DNA of 64,000 nt from Moraxellaceae bacterium AER2_44_116 (GTDB lineage: Bacteria > Pseudomonadota > Gammaproteobacteria > Pseudomonadales > Moraxellaceae). Each line of letters begins with the position of its first letter. The first letter of the stretch is position 1. The notes beneath the pieces are model-generated. The model worked only from the letters and a program-made list of their open reading frames with translations, searched no databases and was not told the DNA's origin. A program made the position numbers and the translations under genes. The stretch spans positions 1-64,000 of the forward strand of contig VIAD01000013.1 in assembly GCA_006546595.1 (NCBI GenBank). The letters run 5' to 3'. Below, piece by piece: positions 28,851 to 38,373 of the stretch.

Positions 28851-29245
28851 CCAAATAGTGCTATCGCCCCTGCTACCCCAGCAATTGCGCCCCAAAATTG
28901 TAGTTGTGGGCTTTCTTTTTTTACGCCATGAACGACTCTCACAAAATGCTCACAGTTAAAGTTTTTTAAGGAGTATGGGAACCCTTTTAATCGTCTGGCA
29001 TTTGCAACGGCCTGATACGGGTTCAATTTACCCAAATATCCCTCATTTTTTATGTTCCGCCCTCTGGAAAATGCAGAGATTCTTTCTTCCAAAAACCCGT
29101 TGGCTTCTTGTGAAAAAGAAATCACTGCTAACTCACCATCAATCAAACGATCAGAAATGATCCCAACATGACGATAAAAGCCATGACTTACGCTGACCAC
29201 CCGTGCGACTAAATCTTGATGTGGCTTTGAAAACGGCAGAAACAT
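28847..29245 (-). CDS. LRAT/NlpC-P60-like protein with C-terminal membrane anchor
   Basis: A 132-residue protein with the marks of a permuted NlpC/P60 (LRAT-like) fold: a histidine in GFYRHVGII (His-26) and a later cysteine in NFNCEHFV (Cys-98). Such domains are thiol acyltransferases or lipases acting on phospholipids. The last 13 residues (FWGAIAGVAGAIALFG) are hydrophobic and could anchor it in a membrane. It converges on the CBASS operon and diverges from an XRE regulator that also has a C-terminal hydrophobic tail. Function unknown; a role in membrane lipid turnover, perhaps opposing or assisting the CapV phospholipase, is only a guess. Confidence 0.65.
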   Translation of the reverse strand: MFLPFSKPHQDLVARVVSVSHGFYRHVGIISDRLIDGELAVISFSQEANGFLEERISAFSRGRNIKNEGYLGKLNPYQAVANARRLKGFPYSLKNFNCEHFVRVVHGVKKESPQLQFWGAIAGVAGAIALFG

Positions 29246-29298
29246 GATACAATCCTTAAAAGTAATTTATGCTTATAAGTTATATAGGATTCAAAGTA

Positions 29299-29649
29299 AT
29301 GTCAACAGTTCACCCAAGCCTTTCTTATAATGCTCTAATTGGTCAGATTATTCAGAGACGAAGAAAACAGCTTTCACTAGATCAAAGCGTCCTTGCCAAT
29401 GGGTTAGGTATATCTCAACCTGCATACTCGCGATTAGAGTCTGGTAACAACGTGATATCATTGATACAACTGAGAAAAATAGCCTCGCTGCTTAAAACAC
29501 GTTCTTTTGAAATTTTGCATGAAGCAGAAAAACTAGAGTACGAACTACAGAAGCAAGGAGTATCCATTATTGCTGAACGAGATGCGGGCATCAGTCCAGC
29601 AGCCGCAATGATAGGCGTGGGATTACTACTAGCTTTATTTGCGCAGTAA
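29299..29649 (+). CDS. XRE-family regulator with C-terminal membrane anchor
   Basis: A 116-residue protein. Residues 15-70 form a helix-turn-helix of the XRE type (RRRKQLSLDQSVLANGLGIS, AYSRLESG). The tail (AAAMIGVGLLLALFAQ) is a likely transmembrane helix, which is unusual for a repressor. The ATG at 29299 has AGGAT upstream; an ATG at 29269 lacks a ribosome site. It is divergent from the LRAT-like gene, with 53 bp between, including an 8-bp palindrome CTTATAAG. The shared tail type suggests that the two proteins meet at the membrane. Confidence 0.75.
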   Translation: MSTVHPSLSYNALIGQIIQRRRKQLSLDQSVLANGLGISQPAYSRLESGNNVISLIQLRKIASLLKTRSFEILHEAEKLEYELQKQGVSIIAERDAGISPAAAMIGVGLLLALFAQ

Positions 29650-29802
29650 ATCTATAAACAAAAAGCTCAATATCATGAATAGCTTATGACTATAATTGAA
29701 AATGAGATGAGTTAGCCCCATCTCAACCTAGTGACGTAAAATTCAAAGCTTCAGAATGTCACAGATAAACTAAGGACAGCAAACAACACAAAGGAACTGT
29801 TT

Positions 29803-30114
29803 ATGAGCAGCAAAGTGACTTTTCACTTATTTGGCAAACCATTCATTATATTTATCTTGGGCGCACTATTCGCACTAATTTTTGGACGGATAGCACCCAC
29901 AGGCAGCATCATTGATGTCAGCCCAATTATTCAATATCTCAGTCTCATTATATTTTTGCTGATGAGTACGACGAGCCTTGTTTGGTTTATACACAGTGGC
30001 TATTTATACTGGGGATACCATACAGGTAACGGGCAAGCATGTAAGCATTGTGGCCACATAGTTAGTGACCTTTCCCATCAGTGTTTACACTGCAATAAAC
30101 ATCAATGGTATTAA
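29803..30114 (+). CDS. Small membrane protein with zinc ribbon
   Basis: A 103-residue protein with two membrane segments (about 12-30 and 43-65) and a C-terminal CKHCGH...CLHCNK pattern, a typical four-cysteine zinc ribbon on the cytoplasmic side if the usual topology holds. No family recognised. It stands alone between the XRE gene and the traH end, near the 30183 palindrome. Confidence 0.6.
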   Translation: MSSKVTFHLFGKPFIIFILGALFALIFGRIAPTGSIIDVSPIIQYLSLIIFLLMSTTSLVWFIHSGYLYWGYHTGNGQACKHCGHIVSDLSHQCLHCNKHQWY

Positions 30115-30182
30115 AATCAGGCTCAACGAAGTCATTTTATAAACGGAATCAGTTAGAAGCCCTTACGGTGCATCGTACTATT

Positions 30183-30198
30183 AATTTAGCATGCTAAA
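30183..30198. repeat. Copy 2 of the AATTTAGCATGCTAAA palindrome
   Basis: Sixteen of the 18 positions of the copy at 24023-24040. It lies between the end of the CBASS-linked genes and the end of traH, so with copy 1 it brackets the CBASS region. Confidence 0.75.
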
Positions 30199-30262
30199 CG
30201 ATAATGTGATGTCCAATTCTGATCACCACAAAATGGTAACCCCTGACAGTAAAAAAGTTAAA

Positions 30263-31798
30263 TCACCCCCGCCCCACTTTCCAACTCCCCTGACTAAAAC
30301 TGGCACCAGGCAGGCTATTAATAATGCCTGCCACATAACTGTTAAGGGCGGTAATCGTCGCTATCCGTTGTTTGGTGTTTTGGTCATAGGACAATAAATC
30401 GTTTTGAAATGCCGTCAGGTATTGCGTGACAAACTCAGGGCGAACCACTTTCACTTCTTTTCCCGTCCAGCCCGCATTGGCAGCAACATAGATGGCACGC
30501 CCCATCCGAATGGCCATATCTTCAGCAATGATTTCTGAGGCATCAAACGCTACTTTTCTGACAGCGGCAGGGTCACGCTGGACTTTGCGGAGGTAAGCCA
30601 AAAAAGGAATATCGGTATTATTGAGAAACTTGATTTCAGTATTGTCTAGTGTTTCGCCATGTTGAATTTTATACACAATACCGCTTGTCAGTGCAGAACT
30701 GATATCAATCGCTCCCGCCTGATCAATACCAAAGAGCGTTTTATTGACATATTTAGACGTACCACCAAAAAACGATGACAGTTTTTTATCTGTCATCTCT
30801 TGGCATCCCAGCTCTTCCTCTGCGCTAATGTCAGATGTTAGGCATGCATGAATGGTTTTATCGCCTGGATCAATGAGGTCAGCAATACTCAGGTTATTAC
30901 CGTAATAAGACTTAACGGATTTTTCGCAGGTCACTTTGTCTTTACAGACGGTGTTGCCATTTTTATCCTTGTCAGCAGCAGACTCTGTCGAGTTGATAAT
31001 TGTACCTGTGACATTAATCAACAGTTGAACGATATTCTTATCGGCATTGTCGCCATTAAAACTGACGATAGGCAGTGCTGGATCACCTAATTTCTGACCC
31101 GCGCCCGAGGTATAAAAAGCTCGCCACGCAATATTACCCAATGATTCATTTTGGAGAGCGACTTGCTTGTCATCAGCAGACATGGCTTTGGGGTCACCGA
31201 AAGCCTTACTCCAATCAGGTTTTTTGAAATGCTCTGACACCGCACTAAAGGGATCATCAATCTTGCCCACTGCGGTCGCCAGCGTCTCGCCTTTCTTATG
31301 CGCCCAATCACTTAATTGAGACGGCGTATTAGGTACGAAATATTCAGCAACGGCACAGGTATTTTTCAAATGCTGATTCAACTTCTCCATTTTTTCAGAG
31401 AACTGTGAAATTGCTCCACCAAGAAAATTATTGATGACATCAATGGCCATCTTGAACAACAGCCCTTTGGCATTTTGACCAATGGCTCTTAATGTGGCGA
31501 CAATCTGGTCGCCATTGATGAAGGAGAACGACCCCATATACATATCAATGCCGCCACAACCTGCGGCAAAACGTGGCGGATCAAAACTCACGACATTCAC
31601 GGAACGAATGGGTGTGCGTGCCACTAAACTGCCCCCAACAAAACCGCCTCTCGTTTGAGAGTGATACGCGCCAGCGTCTGTGGTATTGACGTACATACCA
31701 TCTAACATAGCATCTAGACCACCAGCAATAGCAGGGTCAGCGACGGCACTGGCCATTATCATTGAGACAAAGATTAGCTTTCTATTATTGGACTGCAT
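30263..31798 (-). CDS. traH: TraH, F-type pilus assembly protein
   Basis: A 511-residue periplasmic or outer-membrane-associated protein of F-type systems. It has a signal peptide (ends PAIA) and then the conserved TraH blocks: GGFVGGSLVARTP, RFAAGCGGIDMYMGSFSFI and a long helical middle. Cysteine pairs are present. It is the last gene of the first transfer block, 12 bases after traF. In F plasmid traG follows directly, while here an 18-kb accessory region separates it from the second transfer block. Confidence 0.9.
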   Translation of the reverse strand: MQSNNRKLIFVSMIMASAVADPAIAGGLDAMLDGMYVNTTDAGAYHSQTRGGFVGGSLVARTPIRSVNVVSFDPPRFAAGCGGIDMYMGSFSFINGDQIVATLRAIGQNAKGLLFKMAIDVINNFLGGAISQFSEKMEKLNQHLKNTCAVAEYFVPNTPSQLSDWAHKKGETLATAVGKIDDPFSAVSEHFKKPDWSKAFGDPKAMSADDKQVALQNESLGNIAWRAFYTSGAGQKLGDPALPIVSFNGDNADKNIVQLLINVTGTIINSTESAADKDKNGNTVCKDKVTCEKSVKSYYGNNLSIADLIDPGDKTIHACLTSDISAEEELGCQEMTDKKLSSFFGGTSKYVNKTLFGIDQAGAIDISSALTSGIVYKIQHGETLDNTEIKFLNNTDIPFLAYLRKVQRDPAAVRKVAFDASEIIAEDMAIRMGRAIYVAANAGWTGKEVKVVRPEFVTQYLTAFQNDLLSYDQNTKQRIATITALNSYVAGIINSLPGASFSQGSWKVGRG

Positions 31799-31810
31799 GT
31801 TGAAAACATC

Positions 31811-32740
31811 CTATTGATAACTTTGCCCTAAACTTTCTTGCAGATACTTAACCCACGCATTAGGGTCTTTTTTCAATGCGTTTAGTTTTTCGCTTTGCAG
31901 ATCTTTATTGGCCAAGATACCTTTATCAAAAGGATGGTTATCTTTAATAAAATTGTCGGGCAGTATTTTTTGCGTGCTGGCCACGAGCATTATTTTTCGG
32001 CCAATGGTTTCTTCTGACGATAGCCCTTGGCTAATGACATAAAAGTTATTAGGAGGCTGCACCAATACTATGGTTGGCGTTAGTCGTAACTTAAGTAACT
32101 GAGACTGACCTCGATCAGGCAGCCATGCAGCCATTCCTGACAATGGCTTTTGATCTAAGGAAATATTACGAACGGCAAAGCCATACTCTTTGGCAAAACG
32201 CGCGACGACATTTTGTTGGGCAACACAGAATTTGCATTTAGAGTCGAAGAAAAACCACAACCCTGCTTTTTGAGCAACGGCCGCAAGAGCTTGGTCTTTG
32301 CCATTATCTAAATCACGCATAAATGCGGCGCGGGCTGCGGAGCCAAAAGGGATGCGGTTGTTTTCGTCAAGTAATGGATCGGTTTGTACGACTTGTTCAG
32401 CGGCATTAGCGAAATTCTGTGATTTATCCAAGACCACGCGCTGCAAATACATATAAGCCACCATCTCACGGGACGGCGAACCATCAGCATTGGTGGGATT
32501 ATCAATGGCAGCTTCGCGGGTTTTGTCCATGTTGTCCTTGAGCCATTTGACGGTAAATGGCTTAGGTTCTTCCGCCTCTGGTAGTTGAGCTGACTTAGCT
32601 TGAACAAGCTTGTTTGCTTTAGGATCTTTATACCAAAACCACCCTTCTTCGCGCTGGCCATAATAGTTATTGCTGTCATCCGCTGCCGATGCCCATAGCG
32701 GCACCAACAGGCACAGGCTAATCAAACAATGGTTTCGCAT
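31811..32740 (-). CDS. traF: TraF, F-type conjugal transfer protein
   Basis: Periplasmic thioredoxin-fold protein of the F-type pilus assembly group. The signal peptide ends in WASA. The YYGQREEGWFWYKDP block is typical of TraF. A thioredoxin-like domain follows with FFFDSKCKFC, so the CXXC lost in plasmid F is present here, plus a LRLTPTIVLV cis-proline loop. The ATG at 32740 gives a proper signal peptide and overlaps the upstream peptidase gene by 23 bases. Confidence 0.88.
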   Translation of the reverse strand: MRNHCLISLCLLVPLWASAADDSNNYYGQREEGWFWYKDPKANKLVQAKSAQLPEAEEPKPFTVKWLKDNMDKTREAAIDNPTNADGSPSREMVAYMYLQRVVLDKSQNFANAAEQVVQTDPLLDENNRIPFGSAARAAFMRDLDNGKDQALAAVAQKAGLWFFFDSKCKFCVAQQNVVARFAKEYGFAVRNISLDQKPLSGMAAWLPDRGQSQLLKLRLTPTIVLVQPPNNFYVISQGLSSEETIGRKIMLVASTQKILPDNFIKDNHPFDKGILANKDLQSEKLNALKKDPNAWVKYLQESLGQSYQ

Positions 32741-33329
32741 GGCCAAGCACATTATAAATATTGATAAGTCCCCAATAACGACTGTCATAAGAGCGTGGGT
32801 GTGCGCCGAAAACAAAGATTCTTTTTTCGGGAAGAATGTAGCTGGTATCAAATGACTGAGGTTTTTTCTTTAACCGTGGCAGTAAATACAGCTTGTCGAT
32901 GAACTGGCCATTGACGTAAAGCCTGTCGTTTTTAATATCTACTCGGTCGCCTGGCAGAGCAAGCACACGTTTGATGATGTTATCGTCGGTGCTGTGATAC
33001 GGCATGAGCTTATTGGTATGGAACATAATAAAGTCGCCTTTATGAATATCCATCATCGTCAGGCCATTCTCCATCGTGATGAAAAACAGCGTGCGATTGT
33101 TGGAATGATACTTTTCGCCCACATCAACACCAATGGCGTAACGCTCAAAAATGCTATTCATGGCCATGCCAGCCGCTATCAGAATAGCCAAGTACAAGGC
33201 AATTGCGCCGTAAGTCTTGGCCTTATTAGCTTGGCAATATACTTTCAAAGCACCAAGACGACTGCCAATACCACGAAAACAATAACGCAGAGGTTGGCTA
33301 ACATATGCCATAGTTGATGAAATGCTCAT
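32718..33329 (-). CDS. S26-family signal peptidase of the transfer system (TrhF-like)
   Basis: A 203-residue membrane-bound signal peptidase with one N-terminal transmembrane segment (about 40-60). Family box GDFIMFHT, the lysine box IIKRVLALPGDRV and the C-terminal VFGAHPRSYDSRYWGLI are visible. The catalytic serine is not in the usual S-x-P setting; Ser-77 in YHSNNRT is the best candidate. Such peptidases (TraF of RP4, TrhF of R27) process the pilin or another transfer protein. It sits between trbI and traF. Confidence 0.82.
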   Translation of the reverse strand: MSISSTMAYVSQPLRYCFRGIGSRLGALKVYCQANKAKTYGAIALYLAILIAAGMAMNSIFERYAIGVDVGEKYHSNNRTLFFITMENGLTMMDIHKGDFIMFHTNKLMPYHSTDDNIIKRVLALPGDRVDIKNDRLYVNGQFIDKLYLLPRLKKKPQSFDTSYILPEKRIFVFGAHPRSYDSRYWGLINIYNVLGHAKPLFD

Positions 33330-33332
33330 GCC

Positions 33333-33731
33333 TTATTCTCCAAGGGCAACACCCATTTTTTTGGCCAACTCAGGGGTGATATCGGTCGCCTCTGGCCACG
33401 CAACTACTTGGGCGGAATTCAGCACAATGTAGCCCTTGCTCCGATAACCGACGATTTCTGCGCGCACAGCATCGACAAACACCTTGGCATCCGTCGGCAT
33501 ACTGGTGGGATTACTCACTGCGGCTTTAGCATCTTGGCTCGCTTTAGCGGTAAAAAAGCGTTCAGAATCAAAAATAACGACCTTAACAACGTGCTGATGA
33601 GCAAGCCAAAACTGTGTTGCCGCATAGCCAAGAAGAATAATTATCAGTGCCATCATTGCTAACAATGGCCAATCATGTTGCCGTAACGTCTGCTGAATTA
33701 GGGGTGGCTTATCGTCGTTTGTACCAGTCAT
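33333..33731 (-). CDS. trbI: TrbI-like inner-membrane protein (F-type)
   Basis: A 132-residue protein with one N-terminal membrane segment (about 24-42) and a periplasmic remainder (VVKVVIFDSERFF...). F-type TrbI has the same layout and position after traC. It is thought to affect pilus extension and retraction. Assignment rests on position, length and the FDxxxFF block. Confidence 0.75.
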   Translation of the reverse strand: MTGTNDDKPPLIQQTLRQHDWPLLAMMALIIILLGYAATQFWLAHQHVVKVVIFDSERFFTAKASQDAKAAVSNPTSMPTDAKVFVDAVRAEIVGYRSKGYIVLNSAQVVAWPEATDITPELAKKMGVALGE

Positions 33732-33743
33732 AGATCATCAACC

Positions 33744-36173
33744 TTAACCATAAGTGGCCATAAAATTTCTAATGGCGGTATCTAACGGAACACCACGTTG
33801 TAAGTCGGCTAAAATGACATCACGCTCGGCACCTTTCGTCGAAAACAAAATTTGCAAATAACGCGGCACGGTCAAGCGCGCAATGCCCCACGCCTGCCCT
33901 TGCATATACATAATTTCCGAGTAAGCCCCTGGCACCATGTGAATAGACTTCATCATGCGTACGCCATAGGCATCGAGAGGTAGCATTTTCTTTTCAGCTA
34001 AGGAGTCAATTTCGGCGGGATCTTGCTGAAGAATGATTTTGTGGGCTGAATTGTTGAGAATGGTGTGCATGCCAGGCACATCGTAAACGTCCTTGAGTGA
34101 CTGAGTAATAATGACTGCGCTGCCGTTATATTTACGGAATCGACGATAGCCGTCAGAGATGAATTTACGGATGATAACGTCATCCAGATACTCTTTCGCT
34201 TCGTCAAAAATGGCAATTTTGCGCTCAAGTTTGGCGTTATACATTTCATACTGGATACGCGACACCAGCATCATCAATACCACTTTTCGCAGCAGTTCTT
34301 GTTGTTTGAGGTCATCCAGCTCCAGTACGACGAAGTTTTTCTGAAAATTCAGGTTATTGACACCATCAAACCAATAACCGAATTGGCCACTACGCGTAAA
34401 GGGATAAAGCTGGCGGGCAATATCGGTGATGCGTTGGTCGGGCTGATTATGCAAATACTCAACAACATCACTAATGGTCATACTCGTACCCATTCGTGAC
34501 CACACCGACTTGATTGCCTCTGTCAAACAGGCGCGGCGATAATCATCTAAGCCTTCCGTGGGCGCAGCCATCTTTTCCATAAAGGTCGTTAACGTTTCTA
34601 CTTCTTCATCAATTTCAATAACATTGGTGAAGGGATTAAGGCAGACTTTACTATGTTCATTAAAAGCAATGAATTCACCATCAATGGCGGCTGCCAGTTT
34701 TTCATAAGACCGCCCTTGGTCAACGACCCAAACTTTAGCCCCCATTGCCAACTCATCACTGATGGTACTTTGCATGGAAAACGACTTGCCGCCTCCTGAA
34801 CCGCCAAAAACCAAGGCATTGTAATTGGTCGCCGACTGGTACAAATCGTAGCCAAACAAATTGCCACGGCGCGTCAGCATTAACTGTGTCGGGTTATGGA
34901 GAAAGCCTGTCCAATCCGACAATACGGGCAAGAATTGCACAATATGGTTAGTACCTAACGTCCGATGACGATGACTGTTCATTAATGATGTAGGCGAAGG
35001 AAACAGCGGCATACTGTTCCAAAGCAGCGGCCAGAGAATTTGTGAATCCTGCATCATCTCTAACGAGAAGGAGCTGTAATAGGTTTGCAGTTGTGCGGAG
35101 GCTCGTTGTAACTGTTCTTCATTTTCCGACATTAAAAACATCGTCAGCGTGCTTTCTGTCAGAACCGAGCCATTCTCCATATCTTCAAACAAAATATCGT
35201 AGCCGCGTTTTTTGAAACCCAAACGTGGGCTAAATTTTAATAACATACCCGTCGCTTGATGGTTAATCCACGCATGGTTTGCTTTGACATCTCTTTTTTT
35301 AGCGGCTTGGTCTGGATAGTGAATAACTAAAGAAATCATGTACGGCGTGGTGATTTGATTATCCAGACCCGCAGGGTCACCGAGCATGGTGTTCATCAAT
35401 GCCAATGACGCATATTTAGGCAAGCGTTTAATACTCAAGGCTTTGAAAGCCGCGTCATTAATTTTTAAGGTTTTGGGGTCGGTATTGCTAATTGTGTCGC
35501 CTGCACGAAACACTTGTGCGCGTAGCGGCAGTGTGTCTTCATAACTATGGTCAATTTCTTCAAAAGGAAAAACAATTGAGCGGCAAGCCGCCAGCCAGTC
35601 CTGTGCACTCCCCCAGCGTGTCGGTAGCCCTGCTGATTTCAGGCTTTCTTGGAGTTTGATGACACATTCATCGGCAAGCGCAATTTCTGTGTCTGTGGGC
35701 TTGGGAGAAGTAGGAATCTTGATACTGATAAAAAGCTGAGTGTAGCGACACGGAACGCCTGTGGTACGAATATGCGGCGTGTGCCGCCCTTCCAACATAT
35801 AATTGGCTTTTTCTTCCACCAGTTTTGATAAAGCTATTTTTTGCGTGGCTGAAACAATATCGCTTTTATAGAGTGCTTGGATTTTCTGCGTGACATAGGC
35901 ATCAACAATGCCGTGAATCTGCGGGTTCGCCAGCAAGTTAAACTGGATAATAGTGCCCGCAGGATAACTCTGCGATAAAGAGGAACGAAGCCGATTAACG
36001 CTGGACGCGTCTGCGCCAATAAGCGGAATGCCAACCAAGGTTGCGCCAACGAAGGCACCTTTGTCGGTATCCTCACAAAAGATCAGCTTGTTATCTATCG
36101 TCGCAATGGCAGGAATAGTGTCTTCAGGCCGTGTTCGACGCAGCATATCGTTAATGCGGCTCGTTCCTAACAT
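33744..36173 (-). CDS. traC: TraC, conjugative transfer ATPase (VirB4 family)
   Basis: An 809-residue ATPase that powers assembly of the F pilus from the cytoplasmic face. Walker A is FGGSGGGKSFSMQ (about residue 456-468), Walker B lies in KIAIFDEAKEYL, and a C-terminal RecA-like fold follows. Length and motif order are normal for F-type TraC. It lies between the pilin-like gene and trbI. Confidence 0.93.
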   Translation of the reverse strand: MLGTSRINDMLRRTRPEDTIPAIATIDNKLIFCEDTDKGAFVGATLVGIPLIGADASSVNRLRSSLSQSYPAGTIIQFNLLANPQIHGIVDAYVTQKIQALYKSDIVSATQKIALSKLVEEKANYMLEGRHTPHIRTTGVPCRYTQLFISIKIPTSPKPTDTEIALADECVIKLQESLKSAGLPTRWGSAQDWLAACRSIVFPFEEIDHSYEDTLPLRAQVFRAGDTISNTDPKTLKINDAAFKALSIKRLPKYASLALMNTMLGDPAGLDNQITTPYMISLVIHYPDQAAKKRDVKANHAWINHQATGMLLKFSPRLGFKKRGYDILFEDMENGSVLTESTLTMFLMSENEEQLQRASAQLQTYYSSFSLEMMQDSQILWPLLWNSMPLFPSPTSLMNSHRHRTLGTNHIVQFLPVLSDWTGFLHNPTQLMLTRRGNLFGYDLYQSATNYNALVFGGSGGGKSFSMQSTISDELAMGAKVWVVDQGRSYEKLAAAIDGEFIAFNEHSKVCLNPFTNVIEIDEEVETLTTFMEKMAAPTEGLDDYRRACLTEAIKSVWSRMGTSMTISDVVEYLHNQPDQRITDIARQLYPFTRSGQFGYWFDGVNNLNFQKNFVVLELDDLKQQELLRKVVLMMLVSRIQYEMYNAKLERKIAIFDEAKEYLDDVIIRKFISDGYRRFRKYNGSAVIITQSLKDVYDVPGMHTILNNSAHKIILQQDPAEIDSLAEKKMLPLDAYGVRMMKSIHMVPGAYSEIMYMQGQAWGIARLTVPRYLQILFSTKGAERDVILADLQRGVPLDTAIRNFMATYG

Positions 36174-36182
36174 GATACATCC

Positions 36183-36563
36183 TTACAACGTGGCACCAAA
36201 GAAGGTTTTCACAGCGGCAGGACCATAGACAGCAATGATGGACACGCCAATAGCAATAGCCACGCCTTGCAATGATTTGTTCACAAAGGCTTCAAACAAT
36301 GTCCAAACCAGACCAAGCATTGCCGCTAATAAACCGCCGTAACCTTTCATAAAGGCAATAAAGAAATCAACGGTGTCTTTTAAGAACGCCCCACCTGTTG
36401 CCGTTGTCGCGTTGGCATCAGTAGTTGCCAAGAAACCAATGACGACGAACATGAAAGCAAAAGTGAAAAAGCGTTGCATACGGACGATTGATTTTTCGTT
36501 GCTGAAAAAATTACGTAACGCATCGACAGCAGTGAAACCAATAGGGTGGGCAAGAGTTTGCAT
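36183..36563 (-). CDS. traA: Pilin precursor (TraA-like)
   Basis: A 126-residue protein with a long leader (about 52 residues ending in DANA) and a mature part of about 70 residues. That part has two hydrophobic segments (GYGGLLAAMLGLVWTLF and GVAIAIGVSIIAVYGPAAV) flanking a short basic turn. This is the layout of F-type propilin. The position between traV and traC differs from plasmid F, where traA comes first, but matches other F-like systems. Sequence identity to known pilins is low, so the call is structural. Confidence 0.7.
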   Translation of the reverse strand: MQTLAHPIGFTAVDALRNFFSNEKSIVRMQRFFTFAFMFVVIGFLATTDANATTATGGAFLKDTVDFFIAFMKGYGGLLAAMLGLVWTLFEAFVNKSLQGVAIAIGVSIIAVYGPAAVKTFFGATL

Positions 36564-36574
36564 AGTTAAATTTC

Positions 36575-37078
36575 CTAAAGAATTGAATGAATATTGGATG
36601 ATTGGTCTGTGGTCGTAGGGGTGACGTTTGGTGATGACTTCTCCTTGGGTGTAGTGGGTGTGTGGTAATCAGCCTCGACAGGCACGAGAGGTTTTTGGGA
36701 ATTAAACTCAACACCGCCGAAACTCCAGCGACGCGGAGTGACTTCGGTGAATAGATAAGAAGGCCAATGCAAATCTTTCTTGTCATCAACCCACGGCGCA
36801 ATCCACACTCTCATCACTTGTGGCTCTTCCAGTACAGGCACTGGGCCAGAGTTGGAGCTAATGGCTGGGCGCGTGAATGGATTTTTTTCTAACGCCTTGG
36901 TGTCAAAAGCGTCTAATGTTGCGTCACCTACATTGGTTAGCTCATAAACTTCTGCTGGTGATTTACAAACAATGCCATTAGGCATACCTGGACAGGCAAA
37001 TTTGCCACTGCCAACCCCAAGCGAACATCCGCTCAAGCAAGCAACGGCCAATACAGTAAGACTTAATTTTGAGTGCAT
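36575..37078 (-). CDS. traV: TraV, outer-membrane lipoprotein of the transfer channel
   Basis: A 167-residue lipoprotein with lipobox LSGC at residues 15-18 and the TraV cysteine pattern FACPGMPNGIVCKSPAEVY. It is thought to anchor the TraK-TraB core complex to the outer membrane. It overlaps the traB stop by one base. Confidence 0.9.
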   Translation of the reverse strand: MHSKLSLTVLAVACLSGCSLGVGSGKFACPGMPNGIVCKSPAEVYELTNVGDATLDAFDTKALEKNPFTRPAISSNSGPVPVLEEPQVMRVWIAPWVDDKKDLHWPSYLFTEVTPRRWSFGGVEFNSQKPLVPVEADYHTPTTPKEKSSPNVTPTTTDQSSNIHSIL

Positions 37079-38373
37079 TACTCTGTTTTCTCCTGACCAC
37101 CGTCCGCACCACCAAGGGCAAGATTGACTCCACGAACGAGAATGATGTTCACTTTACGGCCTGCATCCACTTCTATGACGGGCACCATTTCTTTGGCCAT
37201 TTCTAAATAAAACTGCGACACTGCCCCAGCCGCTTCGCTGATACCGCGATAGACACCGACTTCTGCGGCTTGCTTGGCATTTGGTCGTTGAAATTGCTGC
37301 TGCTCGGACGAGTCCAAACTCAATTGCGGAATAGCAGTCGGGGTAATATTTTCGCCAAAGCCAGCAAGCGCACCTGCGGCCAGCGATTTGGCAATCACTG
37401 CCCCTTGTTTCGTCACCAAGCGGCCGCGTACGCCAACCTTGCCATCCTCGCCCGTGACGTAACCTGAAATATCAGACTCAATCACCGTGCCATCGTTACG
37501 AACACAGGACACACGCTCGGTGCGTAAGCGTGCGCGCTCCGAACTTAGCTCACCAAAACCAGAAACAATGACAAAACATTCGCGCACGTTTTGGCGATAA
37601 TAGTTAGGTAAAATGGCCTCTTTTTTGATACGAATCAGCGCGGGATAAGGATTTTTCTTAGCAGCGGCGGAGGTCGGTGCATCCATGCCACTTAATAAAA
37701 CGCCCTCTAAAATTGAGCCTGCGGTCAATAAATACTGACTTAATTTTTGCGTGGACTTTAACTCTGATGCGCCTTTGGTGAGGCTACTGGGAACTGGACT
37801 TTCTTGCTCAGCACTTGATTTTCTGACATAAACTAGACGTGGTGCCGCTGGTGTAGTATCGACGTTTGCGGCAATCTGATTTGGGTCACCCAATGGCATA
37901 GCTGCTGCACCTGACAGCTCTGGTAACGCGGGCAAGGGCACAACATCCGCACCATCTTTTGCCATCTTGAGTAACTTTAACTCCTGTTGTACCCCTGCCA
38001 CTTGTGAAGTCAGCTCACTTTGCGTTTGCGCGGCCTGCTGACTCGCTTGTTCCAAATTGTTTTTTTCTAACAAAGCTTTGTCTTGCACTAATTTGTCATT
38101 GGCTTTTTGCGTATCTTCAAAGGCTTTGCGTAATGCTTCGTTAGAAGACAACAATTTCTCCAAGTTAGGCGCAGGCTTCTCTGGAGTCATCACTGTTGTT
38201 TCTACTTTCTGCTCGTCATCCTCTTGTTGTACCTGTTGGTTAGCATCGGGCTTCACCGCAAAAGCTAAAAACATGGCCATAGCAATCAAGCCAGCAAACA
38301 AGATATAGCGACGCTTTTGCGGCTCAATGGCATTCCATTTATCGCGAAAATTATTCACGGCAGGCTTAGTCAT
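37078..38373 (-). CDS. traB: TraB, core complex scaffold of the transfer channel (VirB10 family)
   Basis: A 431-residue protein anchored by one N-terminal membrane helix (about 24-40). A coiled coil follows (about 70-135) and then the VirB10-like beta-barrel domain (YLLTAGSILEGVLLSGMDAP, PNYYRQNVRECFVIVSGFG, LSSERARLRTERVSCV). It spans both membranes and links the channel to the ATPases. It overlaps traK by four bases. Confidence 0.92.
   Translation of the reverse strand: MTKPAVNNFRDKWNAIEPQKRRYILFAGLIAMAMFLAFAVKPDANQQVQQEDDEQKVETTVMTPEKPAPNLEKLLSSNEALRKAFEDTQKANDKLVQDKALLEKNNLEQASQQAAQTQSELTSQVAGVQQELKLLKMAKDGADVVPLPALPELSGAAAMPLGDPNQIAANVDTTPAAPRLVYVRKSSAEQESPVPSSLTKGASELKSTQKLSQYLLTAGSILEGVLLSGMDAPTSAAAKKNPYPALIRIKKEAILPNYYRQNVRECFVIVSGFGELSSERARLRTERVSCVRNDGTVIESDISGYVTGEDGKVGVRGRLVTKQGAVIAKSLAAGALAGFGENITPTAIPQLSLDSSEQQQFQRPNAKQAAEVGVYRGISEAAGAVSQFYLEMAKEMVPVIEVDAGRKVNIILVRGVNLALGGADGGQEKTE

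Noticed and set aside
24023..30198. XerC/XerD dif-like recombination sites flanking the CBASS region
   Set aside because: The shared palindrome does not show the XerC and XerD half-sites around a 6-bp centre; recombination remains only one option.
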